From positions 1 through 64,000 of the forward strand of contig JAEUKA010000037.1 of the NCBI GenBank assembly GCA_016794465.1: a stretch of DNA of 64,000 nucleotides, given 5' to 3'. The stretch comes from Myxococcales bacterium (GTDB lineage: Bacteria; Myxococcota_A; Polyangia; Palsa-1104; JAEUJZ01). The notes under the pieces were generated by a model, which worked only from the letters and a program-made list of their open reading frames with translations, did not search any database and was not told the DNA's origin. Both the position numbers and the translations under genes were made by a program. Below are positions 8,226-16,158 of the stretch, one piece after another (the stretch's first letter is position 1; each line of letters starts with the position of its first letter).

Positions 8226-9269
8226 ATGGCCCAAAAAGGACTGCTGCTGATCAACCTGGGAACACCCGAGGCGCCGACTCCTGCGGCGGTACGGCGCTAT
8301 CTGCGGGAGTTTCTGTCCGACCCACGGGTGCTCGACATTCATCCGGTCTTGCGCTGGCTGCTGCTGAACATTTTCATCTTGCCGCTGCGGCCGGCTCGCA
8401 GTGCGGCGGCGTACCAGAAGGTCTGGTCCGAAAGAGGCTCGCCGCTGATGATGCACGGGCACGCGCTGGCGCAGGCGGTACAAGCGCAGCTGGGCGACAG
8501 CTGGACGGTGCGGCTGGCGATGCGCTATGGCCAACCGCAGCTCACCGAGGCCCTGCTGGCGATGTTGGACTGTGATCGAATCGTCGCCTTGCCGCTATAT
8601 CCCCAGTACTCGGCTGCTTCGACGGGTTCGTCGCTAGAGCTGCTGTATGCCGAGGCCAGCAAGCCCTGGGTCACGCCCAATCTGTCGGTGGTGCCGCCGT
8701 TCTATCGCGATCCCGGCTACCTCGCCTGCTTTGCCGCCCGAGGCCGCGCCCTCATCGAGCAAGAGAAGCCCGACCACATCCTGTTTTCGTATCACGGCCT
8801 CCCCGAGCGGCAGATCAAGAAGTGCGATGTCAGCGGCGCACACTGTCTGGTCAAGTCCGACTGCTGCGATCAGATCGCCTCGGTCAATCGCTCTTGTTAT
8901 CGCGCTCAGTGCTACGACACCACTCGCTCGCTGGTGACGGCGCTCAACCTGTCGCCGGATGACTACTCGACGTGCTTTCAGTCGCGGCTTGGGCGAACGC
9001 CGTGGATTCGTCCCTACACCGACGAGGTCATTCCGGCGCTGCTCGCCAAAGGCAAGAAACGGCTGGTGGTGTTCTGTCCCGCCTTCGTCGCCGACTGCCT
9101 GGAGACGCTCGAAGAAATTGGTATCCGCGCCGAGCACGACTTTGTGGCCAAAGGTGGGGTGTCGCTCAAGCTCGTACCTTCGCTGAACGCCGAAGCGGAC
9201 TGGGTCATGGCGGTGGTGCGGCTGGCCAAACACAACGCAGGGGATGACAGCGGGCAGCCTTCGCCATAA
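8226..9269 (+). CDS. hemH: Ferrochelatase with internal cysteine cluster
   Basis: HemH inserts ferrous iron into protoporphyrin IX, the last step of protoheme synthesis. The 347-residue protein begins QKGLLLINLGTPEAP, has SYHGLP with the active-site His190, and FVADCLETLEEIG carrying the acidic metal-site residues. An internal segment has Cys200, Cys207, Cys213 and Cys214. This matches the known class of [2Fe-2S] ferrochelatases with cluster ligands inside the chain, reported from Myxococcus xanthus. The ORF extends 90 bases upstream, but the ATG at 8226 fits the family N-terminus. The ctaA and ctaB genes at 13.7 kb use its product. Confidence 0.95.
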   Translation: MAQKGLLLINLGTPEAPTPAAVRRYLREFLSDPRVLDIHPVLRWLLLNIFILPLRPARSAAAYQKVWSERGSPLMMHGHALAQAVQAQLGDSWTVRLAMRYGQPQLTEALLAMLDCDRIVALPLYPQYSAASTGSSLELLYAEASKPWVTPNLSVVPPFYRDPGYLACFAARGRALIEQEKPDHILFSYHGLPERQIKKCDVSGAHCLVKSDCCDQIASVNRSCYRAQCYDTTRSLVTALNLSPDDYSTCFQSRLGRTPWIRPYTDEVIPALLAKGKKRLVVFCPAFVADCLETLEEIGIRAEHDFVAKGGVSLKLVPSLNAEADWVMAVVRLAKHNAGDDSGQPSP

Positions 9270-9293
9270 AATGAATTCCTCGGAGCGTATAAC

Positions 9294-10913
9294 TTGGCCA
9301 AGCTGATTGTGCTGACCGGCAGTAGCCGGAAAGAATTTGAACTTGGCGAGTTCAATACGATTGGGCGTCACCCAGAGAACTCGATCCAGATCCTCGATCG
9401 AATCGTCTCCAAGGAGCACGCCCATATCATCCGCCAGCCCGACGGCGGCTTCATGCTCAAGGATCTGGGCTCGCTCAACGGCAGCTACATCGGCAACGTC
9501 CGCGTTACCGAGCAGATCCTGAAGAACAACGACGAGATCACGATGGGCAACACGCGCATGATGTACGCCGAGCGCGGGCCCAACGAAGACTCTCTGCAGC
9601 GGGTCACGATTGCCAACAGCACGCTCAACGACAGCCACATCCGTCACAAGGTGGATGCGGATCGGTCCGAGCGGTTTATGCCGGCCAAGGACCTGCCCGT
9701 CGACACGCTCAAGCGCGACTACGAAAAGCTGCGCATCGCTCACGAGCTCGGTCAGGCGATCATGGGCATCCTCGACTTAGAGACGCTGCTGCCCAAGATC
9801 CTCGACAAGTCGTTCGAGCTTCTGCCGGCGGACCGTGGCGTCATCTTGCTGATGGAAAACGGTCAGCTGCAGCCCAAGTACGTAAAGTACAAAAACGCCA
9901 AGCTGGCCCACGAGCAGATTCAGATCTCGAACGCGATCTTGAACGAAGTGACGCAGAACAAGCGCGCGGTGCTGTCGTCGGACGCCAGCATGGACGTACG
10001 CTTTGTGCACAGTCAGTCGATCATCCTGCAGGGCATTCGCTCGACGATGAGTGTGCCGCTGATGCACGGTAGCGAGCTGCTGGGCGTCATGCACCTCGAC
10101 TCGCAGATTGCCGCCAACGCGTTTACCGAGCGGGACCTTCAGCTGTTTAACTCGATTGCCAACCAGGCCGCGATCGCCATCCAGAACGCCCGCCTGACCA
10201 AAAAAATCGAGGAAGAGGCCAAGACGCGCGCGCAGTTCCAGCGCCTGCTTTCGCCCAAGCTCGTCGAGCAGCTCGTGTCCGGCAAGCTCCACCTGGAAAA
10301 AGGCGGCGAGCTGCGCGAAGTCACGATGCTGTTTTCGGACATTCGTGGCTTTACCGCGATGACCGAGCGCCACAAAGCGACCGAGATCGTCGCGATGCTC
10401 AACGAGTACTTCGAGGTCATGATCGAGATCCTGTTTAAGTACAACGGGACGCTCGACAAGTACGTCGGCGACGAGATCATGGCGCTGTTCGGTGCTCCTG
10501 TGCCCGTCGAAGAAGCGACGTGGTGTGCCGTCCAGTGCGCGATCGAGATGCAGACCGCCCTTCAGCACTTCAACTCGAAGCGCACGCCGAAGGGACTCGA
10601 GGCCATCGACATCGGCATCGGCATCAACATCGGCACGGTCGTCTGCGGCATGATCGGCTCGTCGCACACCATGCAGTACACGGTCATCGGCGATGCCGTC
10701 AACACCGCTTCACGACTGTGTTCCGTCGCTGGCAAGGGCGAGATCATCGTCAGCGAGCAAGCCCTGCAAGCCGTCTCCGATCGCGTCGAGTACGTTGCGT
10801 TGCCGCCGACAAAGGTCAAAGGCAAGCTGCAAGCGCTGCGCATCTTCAACGTCCTTGGCCGCAAAGGCGACGCCACCGGGTTCTTCACCCGCGACCTCAC
10901 GACCCCCGGCTAA
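9294..10913 (+). CDS. FHA-GAF-class III adenylate cyclase
   Basis: This 539-residue cytosolic signalling protein has an FHA domain at about 1-90 (TIGRHPENSI, SKEHAHI, LGSLNGSYI), a GAF domain at about 145-300, a short helical linker, and a class III cyclase domain at about 335-510. The cyclase retains both metal aspartates (Asp349, Asp393), the adenine-specifying pair Lys389 and Asp467, and the transition-state Asn470 and Arg474, so it should be an active adenylate cyclase. Start is TTG at 9294 with GGAG eight bases upstream; the FHA fold begins at once, supporting this choice. It probably couples a phosphothreonine-binding input and a small-ligand input to cAMP. It lies 24 bases after hemH. 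Confidence 0.92.
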   Translation: MAKLIVLTGSSRKEFELGEFNTIGRHPENSIQILDRIVSKEHAHIIRQPDGGFMLKDLGSLNGSYIGNVRVTEQILKNNDEITMGNTRMMYAERGPNEDSLQRVTIANSTLNDSHIRHKVDADRSERFMPAKDLPVDTLKRDYEKLRIAHELGQAIMGILDLETLLPKILDKSFELLPADRGVILLMENGQLQPKYVKYKNAKLAHEQIQISNAILNEVTQNKRAVLSSDASMDVRFVHSQSIILQGIRSTMSVPLMHGSELLGVMHLDSQIAANAFTERDLQLFNSIANQAAIAIQNARLTKKIEEEAKTRAQFQRLLSPKLVEQLVSGKLHLEKGGELREVTMLFSDIRGFTAMTERHKATEIVAMLNEYFEVMIEILFKYNGTLDKYVGDEIMALFGAPVPVEEATWCAVQCAIEMQTALQHFNSKRTPKGLEAIDIGIGINIGTVVCGMIGSSHTMQYTVIGDAVNTASRLCSVAGKGEIIVSEQALQAVSDRVEYVALPPTKVKGKLQALRIFNVLGRKGDATGFFTRDLTTPG

Positions 10914-10943
10914 CCAGCGCGGCGAGGGGTCGAGCCCTTGCGC

Positions 10944-11312
10944 TTAGCCCGGCGGAGTCGCCAGATCCTGAACCGTCAGATCCGGCAACGACGACAGATC
11001 TGGTCCTAGATCACTAACGCCACCGTCGAGGATGATCGCCACCTGACAGGTTCCGTAGTAGCCGCCGCTCAACTCGTTGCTGCAGACCAGGCCGGCACTA
11101 CAGTCGGTCGAGCGCGCACAGGGATCGCCCAGGCCACGACGGGCAGGCTCGCAGACTCCCGAGGCACCCAGACCGAGGCCAGTTGGCTTCACACAGATCA
11201 GACCGCTGTGACAGTCGCCCACTCCCTGACAGGGCATGCCGGCGCGGGCCTGACAGCCGAGCAGGCCAACCACAACCAGCAGACACAGGTAGCAAGCGAC
11301 GCGGCTCATCAT
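10944..11312 (-). CDS. Small Cys-rich lipoprotein
   Basis: A 122-residue lipoprotein: VVVGLLGC is the lipobox, with Cys20 lipidated. Two repeats of a CxxxxDCxxGLxC pattern follow (MPCQGVGDCHSGLIC and DPCARSTDCSAGLVC), a disulfide module common in secreted myxobacterial proteins. The C-terminus is acidic (SDLGPDLSSLPDLTVQDL). Its ATG directly abuts the TAA of the porin-like gene, so the two are translationally coupled and probably share a location at the outer membrane. Function unknown. Confidence 0.75.
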   Translation of the reverse strand: MMSRVACYLCLLVVVGLLGCQARAGMPCQGVGDCHSGLICVKPTGLGLGASGVCEPARRGLGDPCARSTDCSAGLVCSNELSGGYYGTCQVAIILDGGVSDLGPDLSSLPDLTVQDLATPPG

Positions 11313-13307
11313 TTAGAAGCGAAGCATGATCTTGGCTTGGAAGGCCTGGGCAGTCGTCCCGTCGACAGGAAAGAGGTTGTTCCAGACCTCCTGCTTTTGT
11401 GACAGCGCCCCGAGGTCGAACAGGACGCCGTACTCGAGCGCAGCGTAGAAGCCTTCGTCTTTGTTTTGGTACATCAGGCGCGCGTTGATCTCAGCGCCCA
11501 TGTTGATGGCGTGGCCGGGGAAGACCGCCGGCTTGTTGGCCAGCGAGTAGATAAACTCCGCTTGGCCACCGAAGCTGTCGATGAGCCAGTAGGTGATCGA
11601 CGGCTTCATATACGTCGCGTTGTAGACCGTCCCGAGAATGCGTCGGAACAGGATCATGTCGACGTGATAGTCGGGATCGAACGAAAAGCGCGAGCTGCGC
11701 AGGGCGATGAGTCCGTCGGTGTTGAGCGAGCCGGTTGGCTTCTCTTTCGCCCGTCGGAAGTTCAGCTCGCCACGCGGATCGCCGTTCTGCGGACCGGTCG
11801 CGCTGCCCACTTCCAGCCCGACGATCAAGCTGTCACGGAGGAACTTGTAGTTGCCGCGCATCAAGCCGCCAAGCTGCTGGATCTGCAGCGTCGCCTTGCG
11901 CAGCACGTTGTCGGTGCCGTACCCGCCATCGCCGTAGACGCCCAGCTCGCCGATGTCGCCGAAGATCGCCGCGCCTTCCGCCTCGAGGTAGAGCTTTTTG
12001 TACTGAAGTCGTCCCCACAAGTCCGCCGTCAGCGACCACGCTTTGCGACGGCCGAGCGACTTTTGCAGCTCATTTGCGGAGTAGAGCGCCGTCGGATCGG
12101 GCCCGGTCTGATTGAGCGGCGTCGTCTGTGGCCGAGGGTTGTACGTCAGGTCCCACTCTTGCCAGCGGCCGATGAGCAGCGCGCCGTAGTTGAACACCGC
12201 CTTGCCGCGATTGAGGGTGTCAGCGATGTAGGCGTCGTCATCTTTGCGACCGAGCGCCAGCCCAACCTGCATTACGTCATCGACGTTATCGATGTTGTAG
12301 TTCCAGCCCATCAGCTGCTGGTTCTGCACGATCTGCGAGGTCGCTCCGACCGCCGCCCAGTCGTACATGAACGACGCAAAGTGATTCCACAGCCGCGCCG
12401 TTACCATCACTCGGTCTACTGTCGTGCCGAAGTCACAGTCGGGGCAGTTGCCGTCGTGGTAGAGCATTCCCGTGCCCCACATAAACGGCATCCGACCAAA
12501 GCTCAGCTCTGCGAGCGGAATCTTGACCTCGCCCCAGGCTCGCTTGGCGCGAATCGACGACTGCAGCGCATTGAGCGCCGACTCCTGCGGCACCTGAGTG
12601 CGGTTGTTGATCGTCGGGTAGCCATCGGCAGCCCCGCCGCGCCCATTGATGTAGAAGCCCTCGGGCGTGCTCCCCAGCACCAAGTTGTCGAACACGTCGA
12701 TCTGCGACTTGACCCGGATCTGCTCTGACAGGTTCAGCGTCGGATCGAAGCGCAGCCGCATGTCCGAGGTCAGCACCCCGCTGCCCCCGCAAGCCGCTCC
12801 GGTCCGCTTGGTACAGCTCGAGTCCGGTCGCTCGCCCGTTGCCGTCGGAATTTCCGAATACGGCAGCGAAAACGGATTGGCCCGAGCCGAGCTGTCATTG
12901 AAGTGGCCGAGGTTGAAGTTGTGCCAGTAAAAGCCTCGGCCGCGCAGATAGCCATTGAGCTGCAAGAACTGGAGTTCCTTGCCTTTTTTCTCTGGCCACT
13001 GCGGCAGCGGCTCGGTCGCGGTGTCGGTCGTCCCCGTCGATGGCGCCGCTTCTGCGGGTCCCTCGGGCTTGTCGGATGGCGGTCCCCCTTGAGGTCCTCC
13101 CATGCCGCTGTTGCCGCCGCCACCCATGGGCCGCATCCCACCACCGGGACCAAACTGCGCCTGTGCTGATTGAGAAACGCCAAGCAGGACGAAGAGCACG
13201 GCTGTGCCCAGCGTCAAGGCTCGTCGCGACCGCGAGGGGCGGCAAGACGAGCCACAGAGGCGACGAATATCCGGGTCGGCGAGCCGAGCCGGGTCGGGCC
13301 GTCGCAT
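11313..13307 (-). CDS. TIGR04551-like outer-membrane (porin-like) protein
   Basis: A 664-residue exported protein. The ORF is open further upstream, but GGAGG lies five bases before the ATG at 13307 and the signal peptide (ALTLGTAVLFVLLGVSQSAQA) follows from there. After a Gly/Met/Pro-rich segment the chain shows beta-strand blocks with aromatic belts: GYLRGRGFYWHNFNLGHF, VKSQIDVFDNLVLGSTPEG, AELSFGRMPFMWGTGMLY, WEMLYNP-like strands, and a terminal QAFQAKIMLRF ending in Phe. This matches my recollection of the myxobacterial TIGR04551 family, which has no assigned function. The downstream lipoprotein gene is coupled. Confidence 0.75.
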   Translation of the reverse strand: MRRPDPARLADPDIRRLCGSSCRPSRSRRALTLGTAVLFVLLGVSQSAQAQFGPGGGMRPMGGGGNSGMGGPQGGPPSDKPEGPAEAAPSTGTTDTATEPLPQWPEKKGKELQFLQLNGYLRGRGFYWHNFNLGHFNDSSARANPFSLPYSEIPTATGERPDSSCTKRTGAACGGSGVLTSDMRLRFDPTLNLSEQIRVKSQIDVFDNLVLGSTPEGFYINGRGGAADGYPTINNRTQVPQESALNALQSSIRAKRAWGEVKIPLAELSFGRMPFMWGTGMLYHDGNCPDCDFGTTVDRVMVTARLWNHFASFMYDWAAVGATSQIVQNQQLMGWNYNIDNVDDVMQVGLALGRKDDDAYIADTLNRGKAVFNYGALLIGRWQEWDLTYNPRPQTTPLNQTGPDPTALYSANELQKSLGRRKAWSLTADLWGRLQYKKLYLEAEGAAIFGDIGELGVYGDGGYGTDNVLRKATLQIQQLGGLMRGNYKFLRDSLIVGLEVGSATGPQNGDPRGELNFRRAKEKPTGSLNTDGLIALRSSRFSFDPDYHVDMILFRRILGTVYNATYMKPSITYWLIDSFGGQAEFIYSLANKPAVFPGHAINMGAEINARLMYQNKDEGFYAALEYGVLFDLGALSQKQEVWNNLFPVDGTTAQAFQAKIMLRF

Positions 13308-13690
13308 GTAGACCTCCGTGTTCTTTCGATGGAAACGGTGAGAACGCAAAATATCGGGGCGGACTATAGAGCCCTGCCCCAGTGTGGTCAACCTCCCAAT
13401 CCTCACTTCAACCTACTTCCGCACGACGGAACCGAAATCGCCCCACGCTTGCCAAAAAGCCGTCCACCAGATGGTTCCAGCAGACTGCGCCAGGGCAGAC
13501 TCGAAGAACCATCGCATAAGTCAGAACCACCGTCGCTGCTGTCACAATCACAAAAAAACGCTTGGCCTGGCTCGGCCCATGCCGTAAGACGCGAGGTAAC
13601 GTCGCACGTACTTCCACGTGGACGTGGCTTGCCTGCTGCACGAGTCCGCGCGGCTCCAGCACTGGCTGTCGTCATTCGAGACAAGACCCC
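13308..13690. other. 383-bp intergenic region between porin-like gene and ctaA
   Basis: This divergent interval should hold promoters for both the porin-like gene and ctaA. A minus-strand ORF at 13408-13662 (84 codons, GTG start) encodes one convincing membrane-helix-like stretch (RFFVIVTAATVVLTYAMVL). It has no ribosome site or recognisable family, so I do not call it a gene. The ctaA frame is open back to 13562, but those codons read as Arg/Cys-rich non-homologous sequence. A ccacgtgg palindrome lies near 13617. I see no clear promoter hexamers. Confidence 0.4.
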
Positions 13691-14617
13691 ATGTGGACCC
13701 ATCGCTTCGCCATCTTCACCGCTTGTGCCACTTTCGCGCTGCTCCTTATTGGGGGCATCGTGCACGGCACCGGCTCTTCGCTCGCCTGTCCCGACTGGCC
13801 GCTGTGCTTTGGTCAGTTCTTCCCGGAGATGAAAGGCAACGTGTTCTTCGAGCACGGTCATCGCCTGTTCGCCAGCCTCGTCGGTGTCCTGACCGTCATC
13901 TTGTGCGGACTGTGCTTTGGCGTTGTAGAGAAGGGCCAGCGCTGGGGTCGCAGGCTTGGCTTGCTTGCGGTTGGGCTGGTGATCTTCCAGGGCGTGCTCG
14001 GCGGACTGACAGTGATCTACAAGCTGCCGACGCTGATCTCGCTGGCACACCTGTGTACGTCGATGCTGTTCTTCGCGCTGGTGCTCTCGATTGCCTGCCT
14101 CAGCCGTCGGTCGATGGAGCGCATCGCGGTGTCGCGGCCAGCCTACCGAATGCTGGCAGCGACGGCGGTGCTGTGTTACCTGCAGATCACACTCGGCGGC
14201 TTGGTCCGGCACACTGGCGCAGGGCTGGCTTGCTTGGACATTCCGCTGTGCAAAGGCGGGCTCCTGCCACTTGGTGAGCATCCAACGGTGGTGATTCAAG
14301 CCCTGCATCGCTTGACCGCGCTGCTTCTCACGCTGGCGCTGGTGTTTGCGACGATGATGCTGCCTCGGCTGACTGGCTTTGCGCGGCTTATCAAGCTGGC
14401 GCTGCCGCTGCTGATTACGGTCCAGATCGGGCTCGGGCTGGAGAGCGTGCGCAGCTTCCTCGGGCTGGTCCAGGTCACGACCCATCTGGGCGTGGGGGCT
14501 TTGCTGTGGGCGCTACTTGTCGTCGAGTTATGGCTGCTTCGTCCGCTTGCGCAGAGCAGTGAAGTGTCCGCCAACATTCCCACCTCGCTCGTCAGTCAAC
14601 CGGGAGGCGTCGCTTGA
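13691..14617 (+). CDS. ctaA: Heme A synthase (CtaA/COX15)
   Basis: CtaA oxidises heme O to heme A for aa3-type cytochrome oxidase in the inner membrane. The 308-residue protein has eight predicted helices and the heme-ligand and cysteine-loop motifs in two symmetrical halves: HGTGSSLACPDWPLC, FEHGHRLFASLVG, LAHLCTSMLF, then RHTGAGLACLDIPLC and QALHRLTALL. I chose the ATG at 13691 because the family N-terminus starts there. The stop overlaps the TTG start of ctaB by four bases, so the two are translationally coupled. Confidence 0.92.
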   Translation: MWTHRFAIFTACATFALLLIGGIVHGTGSSLACPDWPLCFGQFFPEMKGNVFFEHGHRLFASLVGVLTVILCGLCFGVVEKGQRWGRRLGLLAVGLVIFQGVLGGLTVIYKLPTLISLAHLCTSMLFFALVLSIACLSRRSMERIAVSRPAYRMLAATAVLCYLQITLGGLVRHTGAGLACLDIPLCKGGLLPLGEHPTVVIQALHRLTALLLTLALVFATMMLPRLTGFARLIKLALPLLITVQIGLGLESVRSFLGLVQVTTHLGVGALLWALLVVELWLLRPLAQSSEVSANIPTSLVSQPGGVA

Positions 14618-15516
14618 GTCGAGTCCGTGACATCGTTGCTCTCGTCAAGCCTCGCATCACGCTGATGGTCGTGGCGACGGGGGTCGTTGGGCTGTACCTC
14701 GCCCCGCAGACACCGCCGCCCGAGACAAAGCTCGGACTCCTCATCGGTATGTCGCTGCTCGTCGGTGGCGCCAACGCACTGAACATGTACCTAGAGCGCG
14801 ACATCGATGGACGGGCGGAGCGCACCAAGAATCGCCCGCTGCCAGCCGGTCGCCTCGAGCCGAGCATTGCACTGTCACTCGGTGTGTCACTGGGTGTGCT
14901 GGCGATGCTGTGGTTGGCTGTGGTCGTGAATCTGCTGACCGCCGGGCTGGGCTTGCTGGCGTTTGTGGCGTACACGGCGGTCTATACCCCGATGAAGCAG
15001 TACTCGCCCGGTGCGCTCGTCGTCGGAGCCGTGCCGGGTGCGATGCCGCCGCTGATGGGCTGGACAGCCGCCACCGGACAGCTCGATCTCGCGGGGCTGA
15101 CGCTGTTCGCGATCATGTTTCTGTGGCAGCTGCCGCACTTTATCGCGATTGCGATCTTTCGCGGCGACGACTACCGACGAGCCGGCTTCAAGACCCTGGT
15201 CAGCGAGCTGGGGACCAGCACCGCGAAGTTTCAGGTGGTGCTGTACCTCTTGCTGCTGTGTCCCGTGTCGCTGCTCCTGGTTCCGATGGGCATTGGCGGC
15301 AAGCTCTATCTGTGGACGGCGCTCCTGGCGGGTCTGGGCTTTCTGCTGGTTGGAGTTCAGGGTCTGCGCTCGTCGTCAGGCGTTCGCTGGGCGCGCAGCC
15401 TGTTCAAGGCCTCGCTGCTGTATTTGATGGTGGTTTTTGGCGCGATGCTCGCTGGCCACGCCCTGCACGGTAGCCAAGCCCCTTCTCTCTACGCCGTCGG
15501 ACAACCCGCTGGTTAG
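14614..15516 (+). CDS. ctaB: Protoheme IX farnesyltransferase (heme O synthase)
   Basis: CtaB transfers farnesyl to protoheme, making heme O for CtaA. The 300-residue polytopic UbiA-family protein has the Asp-rich motif NMYLERDIDGRAERTKNRPLPAG, the second-half motif YTPMKQYSP and AVPGAMPPLMGW. All are typical of heme O synthases and distinct from the UbiA-type gene at 7.3 kb. The start is TTG in a TTGA overlap with ctaA, with GGGAGG seven bases upstream. Confidence 0.94.
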   Translation: MSRVRDIVALVKPRITLMVVATGVVGLYLAPQTPPPETKLGLLIGMSLLVGGANALNMYLERDIDGRAERTKNRPLPAGRLEPSIALSLGVSLGVLAMLWLAVVVNLLTAGLGLLAFVAYTAVYTPMKQYSPGALVVGAVPGAMPPLMGWTAATGQLDLAGLTLFAIMFLWQLPHFIAIAIFRGDDYRRAGFKTLVSELGTSTAKFQVVLYLLLLCPVSLLLVPMGIGGKLYLWTALLAGLGFLLVGVQGLRSSSGVRWARSLFKASLLYLMVVFGAMLAGHALHGSQAPSLYAVGQPAG

Positions 15517-15519
15517 GAC

Positions 15520-15834
15520 ATGTCTATGCGACTTGGAACGCTCCTCGAGCGAGTGCTCTCAAATGGGAAGCTACAGACGATCTTTTCGTCGTTCACCCCT
15601 GCCGCCGCCGCCGATCGCGGGCCGCTGACGAAGCTGGTACTCACCGCCGGAACAGTCACCGTGTTTGGGCTGGCGCTGGCTACGGCAACAACGTCTTTGG
15701 CCCTGATGCTCGTCGCGGTGGGCGTGCTCTACTATGTCCTTACCCAGCTCCTCGACGTGCGGCTTGAGCTTGATCCGCAAGTGCTGCTCCGTCAGGCGAT
15801 GCAGGCCCAAAGGCCGAGCTCGGCCCCCAACTAA
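15520..15834 (+). CDS. Small two-helix membrane protein
   Basis: A 104-residue protein with a central hydrophobic hairpin (LVLTAGTVTVFGLALAT then SLALMLVAVGVLYYVL) flanked by charged ends. It follows ctaB by three bases and is followed 12 bases later by a ferredoxin gene, so it is in the ctaAB operon. I recognise no family. A role alongside heme A synthesis or oxidase assembly is only an inference from position. Confidence 0.7.
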   Translation: MSMRLGTLLERVLSNGKLQTIFSSFTPAAAADRGPLTKLVLTAGTVTVFGLALATATTSLALMLVAVGVLYYVLTQLLDVRLELDPQVLLRQAMQAQRPSSAPN

Positions 15835-15846
15835 GGCGCACCATCC

Positions 15847-16158
15847 ATGATTCCATTCGAGCGACACATCCTGGTCTGCACCAATCGCCGCGATCCGCAA
15901 AATCCCAAGGGCAGCTGTGCGCAGAGCGGCAGTGAAGGGATCTGCGAGTTCTTCAAGAAGGAACTTATCAAGCACGGGCTGAAAGGTCGGATGCGGGCCA
16001 ACTCGTCGGGCTGTCTTGACCAGTGCAGCCAAGGTCCCGCCGTTGTGGTCTATCCCGAAGCCGTCTGGTACCGAGTCCCAACTGTCGCTGACGCACAAGA
16101 GATCATCGAAAAACATCTCATCGGCGGCGAGCCCGTCGTCCGCCTCCGCATCGCGTAG
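15847..16158 (+). CDS. Thioredoxin-like [2Fe-2S] ferredoxin
   Basis: A 103-residue thioredoxin-fold ferredoxin. The ligand set is Cys11 (HILVCTN), Cys24 (GSCAQSGS), and Cys56/Cys60 (SSGCLDQCSQGP); Cys33 is an extra. These proteins bind one [2Fe-2S] cluster and act as soluble electron carriers. Being last in the ctaA-ctaB operon, it could supply electrons to CtaA, but that is inference from context. It converges with the M18 aminopeptidase gene with no gap. Confidence 0.88.
   Translation: MIPFERHILVCTNRRDPQNPKGSCAQSGSEGICEFFKKELIKHGLKGRMRANSSGCLDQCSQGPAVVVYPEAVWYRVPTVADAQEIIEKHLIGGEPVVRLRIA

Noticed and set aside
8634..9743. 369-codon minus-strand ORF across hemH and the cyclase gene
   Set aside because: It is antisense to two genes with complete family motifs and has a His/Arg/Val-rich composition typical of high-GC shadow frames.
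13562..13690. N-terminal extension of ctaA
   Set aside because: The extra 43 codons are Arg/Cys/Ser-rich and unlike any heme A synthase; the family N-terminus begins at the ATG at 13691.
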